DNA of 64,000 nt from Alcaligenaceae bacterium SAGV5. GTDB taxonomy: Bacteria > Pseudomonadota > Gammaproteobacteria > Burkholderiales > Burkholderiaceae_B. Below, piece by piece: positions 49,687 to 58,803 of this stretch. The stretch covers positions 287,400 through 351,399 of the forward strand of contig SPDP01000006.1 in the NCBI GenBank assembly GCA_009360345.1. The letters run 5' to 3'. Every line of letters begins with the position of its first letter. Within the stretch, counting starts at the first letter, position 1. The notes below the pieces were generated by a model, which did no database searches, was not told the origin of the DNA, and saw nothing but the letters and a program-made list of their open reading frames with translations. The translations under genes and the position numbers were made by a program.

Positions 49687-52442
49687 GGAGCGTCCGGTTC
49701 GGGATGGATTTCCGGTGGCGTGCCCAGGGGCAGGGTGAAGGCGAAGCGCGCGCCGCGCCCGCCCGGAGGGGCTTCCAGCCGGATGTCGCCGCCATGGGCG
49801 CGGACGATGGCCTGGCACACCGCCAGTCCCAAGCCTACGCCCGACGTCGATGATTCCCTCTCGCCGCGGGCGAATTTGTCGAATATGCGGTCCGCGGCGT
49901 CCGGCGGCACGCCGGGACCGTCGTCGGTTACCAGGGTGGCAAGCACGCCGCCCCGGATTTCCGCGTCGATGTGGATCGCGCTGCGCTCGGGGGTGTATTT
50001 GATCGCGTTCTCCAGCAGGTTGCAGAGCACGCGCTCGACCAGGACTCCATCGCATTCCACCAGGGGCAGGCCGGACAGGCGGCCCACCGTGACTTGCCGT
50101 TGACCGAGGGCGTCGCGCATGTAGGCCAGCGCCGAGCCGACCAGTTCCTCGATGGATTGCCATTCGCGGTGCAGGGGAGCATCCCCGCTCTGCAGCCTGG
50201 CCATGTCCAGGATGTTGTCCACCATGGCGTGCATGCGCCGGGCCTGCACCGCCAGTCCTTGCAGGGCGTCGCGCGCGGAGCGGGGCAAGTCCGGATGCTG
50301 CCGCAGCAGCGTCTCGGAGGTGCCTACCAGGCTGGTCAGCGGCGTGCGCAGATCGTGCGAGACGGCCGCCAGCAACGAGTTGCGCAGTTTCTCGGATTCG
50401 ACGCTGAGCAGCGCGTGCTGGGCGACTTCCACGTAGTGCAGCCGTTCCAGCGCGATGGCCACCAGCGTGCCGTAGGCCGCCATCTGCCGGCGGCTCTCGG
50501 CGTCGTTCAGGTCGGGGCGGCCGCCGCAGGCGATCGCCAGCACGCCGCGCGTGCGCATCGATGCCTGCAAGGGCAGGTAGTAGAAAGCGCTGGTCGACAG
50601 CGTGGCCGTGCCGGCACCGGCGGGCTGCCCGTGGTCGTAGGCCCATTGCGCCAGGGCCGGCTCCAGCCCCGTGGAGGCATCGGCCGGGGCCGCGGGCAGC
50701 AGGCGGTCGGCCGTGTCGAGGACATACAGCGCGCAGCGGGTGTCGAAGGCCGCCCGGAGATACGAGGACGTGGCTTCGACGATCTGTTCCGGTTGCAGCG
50801 CCGATGACAGTTCGCGCGCGAACTCGTACAGCCCGTGCGCCTCGGCCTCGCGGCGTACCGAGGTTTCGGCCTGCAGGCGCAGCCCCGCGGTCAACTGCCC
50901 GACCACGAGTCCCGCCGACAGCAGGACGAGGAAGGTCAGGGCGTACTGGATGTCGGAGATCGCGAAGGACCACAGGGGCTGGACGAACAGGAAGTCGAAC
51001 AGGGCGACGCTGACCAGCGAGGCGAGCGCGGCCGGCCCGCGGCCGTGGCGCAGCGCCACCCCGATCACCGCCAGCAGGAAGAGCATGACGATGTTGGTCT
51101 GGTGCAGCACGGGGAAGGCCAGCGAGGACAATGCGGCCGCGGCGCCGCAATACACCAGTGCCCAGAGGTAGGCCGGCAGGCGGGAGGCGTCGCGCGGCTC
51201 CCGCGGGTCCGCTACCGCCGCCGCGCGCGCCGGCGGCGGTAGCGGCGGCGCCGCGATGCGGATCACGTCGATTTCCGGGCAGGTGGCCGCCAGCAGGTCC
51301 GCGAAGCTGTGGCGGTGCCAGATCCAGCCCGGCGCCAGCAGGCGCGACAACAGGCCCGACAGCGACAGGCGCAGGCGCCGCAGGCCGCCCGGCGCGGTGC
51401 GGCCCAGGACGACCTTGGTGATGTTGTGGCGCCGGGCGTAGCGGACGACGGCCTCCACCAGGTCGGTGCCGCCCAGGACCTCGGTCCGCGCGCCCAGTGA
51501 CTCGGCGTGCGCCAGCACCCGCCGCAGGGTGTCGTGGCGGGCTGCCGGTTGGGGCTGGACGCGCAGGCTTTCGATGGTGACCACGTGCAGCTCGCAGTCC
51601 AGTTGCTGGGCGAGGCGATGCGCGTTGCGCACCACGTGGGCGGCATCGTCGGCCGCGACGCAGGCCAGGACGGCTTCCCGCGTGCGCCAGATGTCCGTGA
51701 TGGCCCGATCCAGCCGGTAGGCCTGCACGTCGTCGTCCACGTGTTCCGCGGTGCGCCGCAAGGCCAGTTCGCGCAGCGCGATCAGGTTGCCTTTGCGGAA
51801 AAAATGGCCGGCCGCGTGCCGGGCCTGATCGGGCAGGTACACCTTGCCCTGGCGCAGCCGGCGCAACAGTTCGTCGGCCGAGGTGTCGACCAGGATGACC
51901 TCGTCGGCGTCGTCGAACACGGCGTCGGGCACGGTCTCCCGTATCCGCACGCCGGTGATGCCGCCCACCGCCTCGTTCAGGCTGTCCAGGTGCTGCACGT
52001 TCAGCGTGGTCCAGACATCGATGCCGGCCGCGAGCAGTTCGTGCACGTCCTGCCACCGCTTGTCGTGGCGCGATCCCGGAACGTTCGAGTGAGCCAGTTC
52101 GTCCACCAGCACCAGGGCGGGCCGCCTTGCCAGGGCGCCGTCCAGGTCGAATTCCTTCAACACCCGTTCGCGGTACCGGATCCCGGCCGGCGGCAGCGCG
52201 GGAATGCCGGCCAGCAGGGCCATCGTTTCCTTGCGCCCATGCGTTTCGACGACGCCGGCCACCACGTCCGCGCCTTGCTCCATCCGGTGGCGCGCGGCCT
52301 CCAGCATGGCGTAGGTCTTGCCGACACCGGCCGAAGCGCCGAAATAGATGCGCAGCCGGCCGCGCGCGGCCGGCTGCGCCGCGGCATCGAGGGTCCGGAG
52401 CAGGGTATCGGGATCGGGACGGCCAGGAGGGGCGGATGCCAT
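49659..52442 (-). CDS. kdpD: Sensor histidine kinase of the Kdp potassium system
   Basis: The 927-residue protein has the KdpD N-terminal domain with Walker-type FGASAGVGKT (residues 34-43), the DELAHSNVPG segment, a Usp-like domain, four closely spaced transmembrane helices (about 425-520), a GAF-like region and a kinase core with AVSHDLRTPLTSL and the NAIKYTPE N-box. It senses low K+ and controls KdpE phosphorylation. The C-terminal 15 residues overlap kdpE. It lies 27 bp downstream of kdpC in the operon order F-A-B-C-D-E. Confidence 0.96.
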   Translation of the reverse strand: MASAPPGRPDPDTLLRTLDAAAQPAARGRLRIYFGASAGVGKTYAMLEAARHRMEQGADVVAGVVETHGRKETMALLAGIPALPPAGIRYRERVLKEFDLDGALARRPALVLVDELAHSNVPGSRHDKRWQDVHELLAAGIDVWTTLNVQHLDSLNEAVGGITGVRIRETVPDAVFDDADEVILVDTSADELLRRLRQGKVYLPDQARHAAGHFFRKGNLIALRELALRRTAEHVDDDVQAYRLDRAITDIWRTREAVLACVAADDAAHVVRNAHRLAQQLDCELHVVTIESLRVQPQPAARHDTLRRVLAHAESLGARTEVLGGTDLVEAVVRYARRHNITKVVLGRTAPGGLRRLRLSLSGLLSRLLAPGWIWHRHSFADLLAATCPEIDVIRIAAPPLPPPARAAAVADPREPRDASRLPAYLWALVYCGAAAALSSLAFPVLHQTNIVMLFLLAVIGVALRHGRGPAALASLVSVALFDFLFVQPLWSFAISDIQYALTFLVLLSAGLVVGQLTAGLRLQAETSVRREAEAHGLYEFARELSSALQPEQIVEATSSYLRAAFDTRCALYVLDTADRLLPAAPADASTGLEPALAQWAYDHGQPAGAGTATLSTSAFYYLPLQASMRTRGVLAIACGGRPDLNDAESRRQMAAYGTLVAIALERLHYVEVAQHALLSVESEKLRNSLLAAVSHDLRTPLTSLVGTSETLLRQHPDLPRSARDALQGLAVQARRMHAMVDNILDMARLQSGDAPLHREWQSIEELVGSALAYMRDALGQRQVTVGRLSGLPLVECDGVLVERVLCNLLENAIKYTPERSAIHIDAEIRGGVLATLVTDDGPGVPPDAADRIFDKFARGERESSTSGVGLGLAVCQAIVRAHGGDIRLEAPPGGRGARFAFTLPLGTPPEIHPEPDAPCSTTAPTS

Positions 52443-52469
52443 GGATCGGGTCTGGACTCGGGCGGCGGG

Positions 52470-53072
52470 TCAGGGGCGGGGTAGCCGGTCCAGCGCGAGG
52501 TTGAGCTGGAGTACGTTTACCACGGGTTCGCCCAGTATGCCGATGAACGGCCGCTCCGTATGGGTGGCGATCAGTTTTTCCACCTCGGCAGTGGGCAGTC
52601 CGCGCTCGCGCGCCACCCGTGGCGCCTGGTAGCGGGCGCCCGCCACGCTGATGTGGGGGTCCAGGCCGCTGCCCGAGGCGGCGACCAGGTCCACCGGAAT
52701 GGGGGCCGTGTTGCCGGGGTCCGCCTGGCGCAGCGCCTGGGCGCGTTCGCCCGCCAGGCGCGCCAGGTCGTGGTTGCGGGGTCCCAGGTTGGAGCCGCCG
52801 GAGGCCAGCGCGTTGTACGGCCGGTCGGCGGTGGCCGAAGGGCGTCCCCAGAAATAGCGCGGCGAAGTGAACGATTGGCCGATCAATGCCGAGCCGGTCG
52901 TCGTCTCCTGTGACTGGATGAGCGATCCGGCCGCCTGGTGCGGAAAGGCCAGCCGGGCGAGGATCGTGGTGGCCAGCGGGTAGAGCAGGCCGGTGATGAT
53001 GGCGAGCGCGGCGAACACGGCCAGGGCGGGCCGAAGCACGCGTGGCCGGACGGGAGAGGAAGCGGGGGTCAT
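52470..53072 (-). CDS. kdpC: Potassium-transporting ATPase subunit C
   Basis: The protein has 200 residues from the ATG at 53072, which has GGAGA before it; an earlier Met would add nine residues. One transmembrane helix near the N terminus (ALAVFAALAIITGLLYPLAT) is followed by the soluble domain with RYFWGRPSA, SGGSNLGP and the conserved SGSGLDPHIS segment. KdpC stabilises the complex and helps ATP binding. The gene starts 23 bp after the kdpB stop. Confidence 0.95.
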   Translation of the reverse strand: MTPASSPVRPRVLRPALAVFAALAIITGLLYPLATTILARLAFPHQAAGSLIQSQETTTGSALIGQSFTSPRYFWGRPSATADRPYNALASGGSNLGPRNHDLARLAGERAQALRQADPGNTAPIPVDLVAASGSGLDPHISVAGARYQAPRVARERGLPTAEVEKLIATHTERPFIGILGEPVVNVLQLNLALDRLPRP

Positions 53073-53095
53073 GAGAGTCTCCGGAACGGAACGGT

Positions 53096-55222
53096 TCAAG
53101 CGAGTCCGGCCGCGGCCAGGACCATGTCGATCAGCTTGATGCCGGCGAACGGCACCAGCAGGCCGCCCAGCCCGTAGATCACCAGATTGCGGCGCAGCAG
53201 CGCGGCCGCGCCCAGCGGCCGGTAGCGCACGCCCTTCAGGGCCAGCGGGATCAGCACGATGATGATGAGCGCATTGAAGATCACGGCCGACAGGATGGCC
53301 GACGACGGCGAGGCCAGCCGCATGACGTTCAGCGTGGCGAGCTGCGGGTAGACGCCGGCGAAGGCGGCGGGAATGATCGCGAAATACTTGGCCACGTCGT
53401 TGGCGATGCTGAAGGTGGTCAGCGCGCCGCGCGTCATCAGCATCTGCTTGCCGGTCTCGACGACCTCGATCAGCTTGGTCGGATCCGAATCCAGGTCAAC
53501 CATGTTGCCGGCCTCCTTGGCGGCCTGGGTGCCGGAATTCATCGCCACCGCCACGTCGGCCTGCGCCAGCGCGGGGGCGTCGTTGGTGCCGTCCCCGGTC
53601 ATCGCCACCAGCCGGCCGTCGGCCTGGTAGCGGCGGATCAACGCCAGCTTGGCCTCGGGCGTGGCTTGCGCCAGGAAGTCGTCCACGCCCGCCTCGGCGG
53701 CGATGGCGGCGGCCGTGAGCTTGTTGTCGCCGGTGATCATCACCGTCTTGATGCCCATGCGGCGCAGTTCTCCGAACCGCTCCCGCATGCCGGGCTTGAC
53801 GATGTCCTTGAGTTCCACGACGCCCAGCGCGGCGCGGCCGTCGCAGACCACCAGCGGCGTGCTGCCGCGCCGGCCCGCATCGTCCGCCGCCCGCGCGACG
53901 GCTTCGGGCAGCGTGGCGCCTTGCCCGGCCAGCCAGGCCTGCATCGCGTCCACCGCGCCCTTGCGTATGCGGCGGTCCGCCAGGTCCACGCCGCTCATGC
54001 GGGTATGGGCCGAGAAGGGGACGAAGACCGCCCCGGCGGCCGCCTCGGGCGCGCGGCCCGATTGGCGGGCCGCCAGCGCGACGATGCTGCGGCCTTCGGG
54101 GGTCTCGTCGGCCAGCGAGGCCAGGCAGGCGGCGCGCGCCAGGCCGTCGGCCGCCACGCCGGGCGCCGGGTGGAAGGCGCTGGCCTGGCGGTTGCCGAAG
54201 GTGATGGTGCCGGTCTTGTCCAGCAGCAGCACGTCCACGTCGCCGGCCGCCTCCACCGCCCGGCCCGAGGTGGCGATCACATTGGCGCGCATCATGCGGC
54301 TCATGCCGGCCACGCCTATCGCCGAAAGCAGGCCGCCGATGGTGGTGGGGATCAGGCAGACCAGCAGCGCCACCAGGGCGGTGATCGCGATGGCGGTTCC
54401 CTGGCCGGCGGCGGAAATGGCGAAGAACGAGAACGGCAGCAGGGTCGCGACCACCAGCAGGAAGACCAGCGTCAGGCCCACCAGCAGGATGTTCAGCGCG
54501 ATTTCGTTCGGGGTCTTCTGGCGCCGCGCGCTTTCCACCATCGCGATCATGCGGTCCAGGAAGCTTTCGCCGGGGTTGGCCGCGACCTGCACGATGATCC
54601 AGTCCGACAGTACGCGCGTGCCGCCCGTCACCGACGAGAAGTCGCCGCCGGCCTCGCGTATGACGGGGGCCGACTCCCCGGTGATGGCGCTTTCGTCCAC
54701 CGAGGCGATGCCGGCGATGACTTCGCCGTCGCCAGGGATGGTGCCGCCCGCCTCGACCAGCACGACGTCGCCCTTGCGCAGGCTGCCCGAGGGACGCTCC
54801 GCCACGTGGCCGCGGTAGCCTTCGGCCGTCGCGGGCGTGCCGGCCGGCACGCCCTGTACGACCCGGGCGAGCACGGTCGTGCGCAGTCCGCGCAGCGCGG
54901 CCGCCTGCTGCTTGCCGCGTCCTTCGGCCAGCGCCTCGGCGAAGTTGGCGAACAGCACGGTGAACCACAGCCAGGCGGAGACGGCGAACATGAATCCGGT
55001 GCTGGCATCCGCGTGGCCGAACAGCCCGGCGATCCACAGCAGGGTGGTCAGCACGCTGCCCACGTACACGGTGAACATCACCGGGTTGCGGACCTGGGTC
55101 GAAGGCCGCAGCTTGAGCAGGCTCTCTTTCAGGGCCGGGCCGAGCGGGCTGGACGGCAGGGTGCGCCGGGCCGGCGCCGCGGCGGCGGGGTGGGGAAGGG
55201 AAGGTTGCAGGTGCGAAGACAT
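53096..55222 (-). CDS. kdpB: Potassium-transporting P-type ATPase subunit B
   Basis: The 708-residue protein has the P-type core: phosphorylation motif DKTGTITFGN, the actuator loop TGES, the hinge MTGDGTNDAPALAQADVAVA and seven membrane helices. Start at MSSHLQPSLPH; an open frame much further upstream is a shadow of kdpA. A 25-residue Pro/Ala-rich N-terminal extension precedes the usual core. KdpB hydrolyses ATP to drive K+ through KdpA. It lies 20 bp after kdpA and 23 bp before kdpC. Confidence 0.96.
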   Translation of the reverse strand: MSSHLQPSLPHPAAAAPARRTLPSSPLGPALKESLLKLRPSTQVRNPVMFTVYVGSVLTTLLWIAGLFGHADASTGFMFAVSAWLWFTVLFANFAEALAEGRGKQQAAALRGLRTTVLARVVQGVPAGTPATAEGYRGHVAERPSGSLRKGDVVLVEAGGTIPGDGEVIAGIASVDESAITGESAPVIREAGGDFSSVTGGTRVLSDWIIVQVAANPGESFLDRMIAMVESARRQKTPNEIALNILLVGLTLVFLLVVATLLPFSFFAISAAGQGTAIAITALVALLVCLIPTTIGGLLSAIGVAGMSRMMRANVIATSGRAVEAAGDVDVLLLDKTGTITFGNRQASAFHPAPGVAADGLARAACLASLADETPEGRSIVALAARQSGRAPEAAAGAVFVPFSAHTRMSGVDLADRRIRKGAVDAMQAWLAGQGATLPEAVARAADDAGRRGSTPLVVCDGRAALGVVELKDIVKPGMRERFGELRRMGIKTVMITGDNKLTAAAIAAEAGVDDFLAQATPEAKLALIRRYQADGRLVAMTGDGTNDAPALAQADVAVAMNSGTQAAKEAGNMVDLDSDPTKLIEVVETGKQMLMTRGALTTFSIANDVAKYFAIIPAAFAGVYPQLATLNVMRLASPSSAILSAVIFNALIIIVLIPLALKGVRYRPLGAAALLRRNLVIYGLGGLLVPFAGIKLIDMVLAAAGLA

Positions 55223-55242
55223 GATGAGGCCCGTCCAGGCGT

Positions 55243-56952
55243 TCAGGGTTGCAGGTGTTCCGCCACCGGCCCCAGGGCCAGCGCGGGGATGTAGGTCAGC
55301 GCGCCCACCATCAGCACGGCGCCTATCAGCAGCACGACGAACAGCGGTCCCGTGGTGGGCATGGTGCCCGGGCCGGCGGGAATCCGCCGCTTGGCGGCCA
55401 GCGATCCGGCCAGGGCCAGGACCGGGACGATGATCCCGAAACGGCCGCTCCACATCGCCAGGGCGAGCAGCACGTTGTAGAAAGGCGTGTTGGCGGACAG
55501 GCCGGCGAAGGCGCTGCCGTTGTTGTTGGCCGCCGAGGACAGCGCGTACAGGACTTCCGAGAAACCGTGGGCGCCCGGATTGAATATCCCGGCCCGCCCG
55601 TCGGCCAGCGAGACGGCCAGGGCCGTGCCCAGCAACACCAGCAGTGGCGTGGCCAGCAGCACGATGGCCACCATCTTCATGTCGTAGCTTTCGATTTTCT
55701 TGCCCAGGTACTCGGGCGTGCGGCCTATCATGAGACCGGCGATGAACACGCCGGTGATGGCGAAGACCAGCATGCCGTACAGGCCGGAGCCGACGCCGCC
55801 GAACACCACTTCGCCCAGTTGCATCAGCAGCAGGGGCGAGAAACCGCCCATCGCCGTGAGCGAGTCGTGCATGGCGTTGACCGCGCCGCACGAGGCCGCG
55901 GTGGTGACGACGGCGAACAGGGCGCTGGCGGCGATGCCGAACCGGCTTTCCTTGCCCTCCATGTTCCCGCCGGCCGACAGCGCGGAGGACGCGGCATCGA
56001 TGCCGGGCTGCGCCAGCATGGGGTTGGCGTGTTGCTCGAAGTAGCCGGTCGCGAGCACGAACAGCACGAACAGCGCCGTCATCGCGGCCAGGATCGCGGC
56101 GCCCTGGGCACGGCTGCCCACCAGTTCCCCGAACGTCATGCACAGGGCGGCGGGGATCAGCAGGATCGCGAGCATTTCCAGGAAGTTGCTGGCTGCGGTG
56201 GGGTTCTCGAAGGGATGCGCCGAATTCGCGTTGAAGAAGCCGCCACCGTTCGTGCCCAGCAGCTTGATGGCCTCTTGCGAAGCCACCGGCCCCATGGGCA
56301 GGGTCTGCGAGGCGCCCTCCAGCGTATGCACGGTCTGGTAGGCATCGAAATTCTGGATCACGCCCTGGCTGACCAGGAACAGTGCGAACAGCAGCGACAG
56401 GGGCAGCAGCACGTATAGCGTCGAGCGCACCAGGTCGGCCCAGAAGTTACCGACCGTGCCCGCGCTGTGCCGCGCCAGCCCGCGCATGAGCGCGAACAGC
56501 ACCGCGATGCCGGTGGCGGCGGAGACGAAGTTCTGCACGCCCAGGCCCAGCATCTGGGTCAGGTAGCTCATGGTCGTCTCGCCCGCGTAGCCTTGCCAAT
56601 TCGTGTTGGTGACGAAGCTCACCGCCGTGTTCAGGGCCGAGTCCGGCGCCACCGCTCCCAGCGCGGCGGGGTTCAGCGGCAGCCATCCCTGCACGCGTTG
56701 CAGTGCGTACAAGGCGACGAGGCCGACCAGGTTGAAGGCCACGACGGCCATGGCGTAGGCTTTCCAGCCGGTTTCGGCGGACGGGTCGACGCCGGCCAGC
56801 CGGTAGATGAGACGCTCGGCGGGCCGGCCCCAGGCGGTCCATCTCGATGGACCGCCGTCCATGGCGAGGCGGATGTAGCGGCCCAGGAAGGGGGCGATCG
56901 CCAGGAGGACCGCGATATAAAGCGCCAGCAGAAGGAGCAGCTTGATATCCAT
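55243..56952 (-). CDS. kdpA: Potassium-transporting ATPase subunit A, K+ channel-like subunit
   Basis: The 569-residue protein has about ten membrane helices and the K+-selectivity loops TNTNWQGYAGE, GTNGGGFFNANSAHPFENPT and the later NNNGSAFAG. Its start overlaps the kdpF stop by one base (TGATG). KdpA binds and passes K+ with high affinity and is homologous to Trk/Ktr channels. Size and motif order are standard. Confidence 0.96.
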   Translation of the reverse strand: MDIKLLLLLALYIAVLLAIAPFLGRYIRLAMDGGPSRWTAWGRPAERLIYRLAGVDPSAETGWKAYAMAVVAFNLVGLVALYALQRVQGWLPLNPAALGAVAPDSALNTAVSFVTNTNWQGYAGETTMSYLTQMLGLGVQNFVSAATGIAVLFALMRGLARHSAGTVGNFWADLVRSTLYVLLPLSLLFALFLVSQGVIQNFDAYQTVHTLEGASQTLPMGPVASQEAIKLLGTNGGGFFNANSAHPFENPTAASNFLEMLAILLIPAALCMTFGELVGSRAQGAAILAAMTALFVLFVLATGYFEQHANPMLAQPGIDAASSALSAGGNMEGKESRFGIAASALFAVVTTAASCGAVNAMHDSLTAMGGFSPLLLMQLGEVVFGGVGSGLYGMLVFAITGVFIAGLMIGRTPEYLGKKIESYDMKMVAIVLLATPLLVLLGTALAVSLADGRAGIFNPGAHGFSEVLYALSSAANNNGSAFAGLSANTPFYNVLLALAMWSGRFGIIVPVLALAGSLAAKRRIPAGPGTMPTTGPLFVVLLIGAVLMVGALTYIPALALGPVAEHLQP

Positions 56953-57041
56953 CAGAATTTCTCCGCCTTGAACAGGGCGACGAGCAGATAGACGAACAGG
57001 GCCGCGGCCGCCACGGCGCCGGCCAGGTGCAGCCAGGTCAT
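56952..57041 (-). CDS. kdpF: KdpF, small K+-ATPase accessory peptide
   Basis: A 29-residue single-helix membrane peptide, MTWLHLAGAVAAAALFVYLL followed by VALFKAEKF, the usual KdpF size and layout. Its ATG overlaps the stop of an extra small ORF upstream (ATGA) and its stop overlaps kdpA by one base. AAGGAG lies just before the ATG. KdpF stabilises the KdpABC complex. Confidence 0.9.
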   Translation of the reverse strand: MTWLHLAGAVAAAALFVYLLVALFKAEKF

Positions 57042-57136
57042 GGCGTTTCTCCTTGCGACAGCGCCGCGCAGAACTGAATCAGCCCGATGGTCGCGCGCGC
57101 GATGACGACCAGGCCCAACAGGTAGATGAGATCCAT
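57038..57136 (-). CDS. Extra 32-residue membrane peptide upstream of kdpF
   Basis: An ATG at 57136 opens a frame of 32 residues, MDLIYLLGLVVIARATIGLI then QFCAALSQGETP, ending in a TGA that overlaps the kdpF ATG (ATGA). It has one hydrophobic helix and a Cys near its end, and the kdpF ribosome site AAGGAG lies inside it, so the two are translationally coupled. It is not the usual KdpF. Short hydrophobic leader genes are known near kdp operons of relatives only as hypothetical proteins, as far as I recall; function unknown. Its own ribosome site is weak (GGGAAAA). Confidence 0.65.
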   Translation of the reverse strand: MDLIYLLGLVVIARATIGLIQFCAALSQGETP

Positions 57137-57216
57137 TTTTTCCCGCCGATGCGGACTCCTCGATGGGCGCGGACGGCCTTTTCGTCCCCATGCCCGACGC
57201 CTGTCAGCGTAAGGAG

Positions 57217-57275
57217 ATGGGTATAAAAACGGGGTATAGCTTGGGCGGGCGGGTATAAAAATGGCGTAAAAATCG
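57217..57275. promoter_or_regulatory. KdpE-like repeats in the kdp-ribE gap
   Basis: GGGTATAAAAACGG (57219-57232) and GGGTATAAAAATGG (57251-57264) are near-identical direct repeats 32 bp apart, about three helical turns. A related GGCGTAAAAATCG follows at 57263. On the kdp strand they read as T-rich TTTTTATACCC blocks next to GC-rich runs, resembling the E. coli KdpE site as I remember it. They lie 80-140 bp upstream of the first kdp ORF, the expected place for KdpE activation. Confidence 0.65.
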
Positions 57276-57350
57276 CCGCGGGCGGGGTCGCGTTAAGCTA
57301 TCGCCCATGACCAATGCGGGGATCGCCATCCCCACGCGCCGAGGAATATC

Positions 57351-58055
57351 GTGTTTACCGGAATCATCCAGGGCACCGCCCAGATCGCCGCCATGAACGA
57401 CCGCGAGGGCCTGCGCACCTTCACGCTCGAGTTCCCGCCGGGTTTCTGCCAGGACCTGGCCATAGGCGCCAGCGTCTCGGTGGACGGCGTCTGCCTGACG
57501 GTCACCGACATCGCCAGCCCCACCGCCGCCTCGTTCGACGTCATGCTGCAGAGCCTGAATATCACCACGCTGTCCGAGTACGGCGTGGGCTCGCGCATCA
57601 ACGTCGAGCGCGCCGCCAAGGACGGGGCCGAGATCGGCGGCCATCCCCTGTCCGGCCATGTCGATTTCACCACCACCATCGCCGGCATCCGCAGTTCGGA
57701 CACGAACCGCGTCATGCGCTTCACCATACCCGAGGCCTTTCGCCGATACGTCTTCGCCAAGGGCTACATTGCCATCAATGGCGCCAGCCTGACGGTCGCC
57801 GAGGTCAATCGGGCCGAGGGCTGGTTCGAGGTCTGGCTGATTCCCGAGACGCGGCGCATGACCACGTTCGAGGCAAAGCAGGTGGGCGACCGGCTCAACA
57901 TCGAGATCGAGCGCGGGACGCAAGTGGTGGTCGATACCGTGCGCGAAACCGTGCAGGAAAGCCTGGGCAAGCTCCAGCCCTTGCTGGAGGCCGTGCTGAA
58001 AGAGCGCGGAATCGAGCTCGAGGACCTTTTTCCCGCGCCCAAGCCGCTGAAGTAA
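57351..58055 (+). CDS. ribE: Riboflavin synthase alpha-chain type protein
   Basis: The 234-residue protein begins with GTG (GAGGAATATC before it) and has the family start MFTGIIQGTAQI. Two repeated lumazine-binding domains follow: SVDGVCLTV in the first and the SGHVDFTTT and INGASLTV elements in the second. It makes riboflavin from two molecules of dimethylribityllumazine. It is about 20 residues longer than the E. coli enzyme, has no rib neighbours and may be a second copy. It is divergent from kdp. Confidence 0.88.
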   Translation: MFTGIIQGTAQIAAMNDREGLRTFTLEFPPGFCQDLAIGASVSVDGVCLTVTDIASPTAASFDVMLQSLNITTLSEYGVGSRINVERAAKDGAEIGGHPLSGHVDFTTTIAGIRSSDTNRVMRFTIPEAFRRYVFAKGYIAINGASLTVAEVNRAEGWFEVWLIPETRRMTTFEAKQVGDRLNIEIERGTQVVVDTVRETVQESLGKLQPLLEAVLKERGIELEDLFPAPKPLK

Positions 58056-58114
58056 CCGGGTTCCAGGACCGCCTCCGGGTTTGCGAGGGTTGCGGTCCCG
58101 TTCGCCGCTGGTAT

Positions 58115-58138
58115 TATTTACCTGCCGTTCGGTAAATA
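58115..58138. promoter_or_regulatory. TetR operator, perfect 8+8 palindrome
   Basis: TATTTACC and GGTAAATA are a perfect 8-bp inverted repeat separated by 8 bases, 13 bp before the TetR start codon. It is the typical form of a self-regulating TetR operator and would cover the promoter of the TetR-acyl-CoA dehydrogenase operon. Confidence 0.75.
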
Positions 58139-58150
58139 AATGCGATCGAC

Positions 58151-58792
58151 ATGTCCTCACCCGCTTCCCGTCCCGCTCCCCGGCGCCGCCAGGGCCGTCC
58201 GCCCGTGGTGGCCGACGCGCGCGAGCGCATCCTGCTGGAAGCCTCGAAGCTGTTCGCGCAAAGTGGCTACGAAAGCAGTTCCATCGGCGAGCTGGCCGCC
58301 GCCATCGGCGTCTCCAAGCCGGCCATCTATCACTACTTCGCCACCAAGCAGGACATCTACGACGCCATCATCCTCCAGGCGCTGCAAGGCCTGACCGACG
58401 CCGTGGTGCCCGCGGTGGACGCGCAGCCGGCCCCGCTGGACAAGCTGCGCGTCTTCATGACGGCGCATGCCGCCTACCTGGAACACAACTACTGGAGCTT
58501 TGTCGCCATGCTGGTGGGATTCAGCGGCATGAGCCCCAGTTACCGCGACGACGCCTCGCGGCTGCGCGACGCCTACGAACGGCTGCTGCGCCAGATCCTG
58601 GAGCAGGGGGCGCGCGAAGGCGTGTTCCGGCCGGGACAGATCGTGACCTCGGGCCGCGCCGTGCTGTCGCTGCTCAACTGGATGGCGCGCTGGTTCAAGC
58701 CCGGCCATGGCAGCACGGCCGAACAGATCGCGCTCGACTATTTCGAACTTCTATCCGCCGGCCTGTGCGTCAGGCCGGCTGCCACTTCCTAA
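58151..58792 (+). CDS. TetR-family transcriptional repressor
   Basis: The 213-residue protein has an N-terminal helix-turn-helix of TetR type (ARERILLEASKLFAQSGYES, IGELAAAIGVSKPAIYHYF) and a helical ligand domain. It ends 11 bp before the acyl-CoA dehydrogenase start and a palindromic operator lies in front of it. It therefore probably represses this beta-oxidation-type operon and is released by an acyl-CoA (inference). Confidence 0.92.
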   Translation: MSSPASRPAPRRRQGRPPVVADARERILLEASKLFAQSGYESSSIGELAAAIGVSKPAIYHYFATKQDIYDAIILQALQGLTDAVVPAVDAQPAPLDKLRVFMTAHAAYLEHNYWSFVAMLVGFSGMSPSYRDDASRLRDAYERLLRQILEQGAREGVFRPGQIVTSGRAVLSLLNWMARWFKPGHGSTAEQIALDYFELLSAGLCVRPAATS

Positions 58793-58803
58793 TGGGGACT
58801 CTC

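Noticed and set aside
49687..52056. Long N-terminal extension of kdpE
   Set aside because: The open frame upstream of the kdpE start is a shadow of kdpD; KdpE is complete from MFDYRPNIL.
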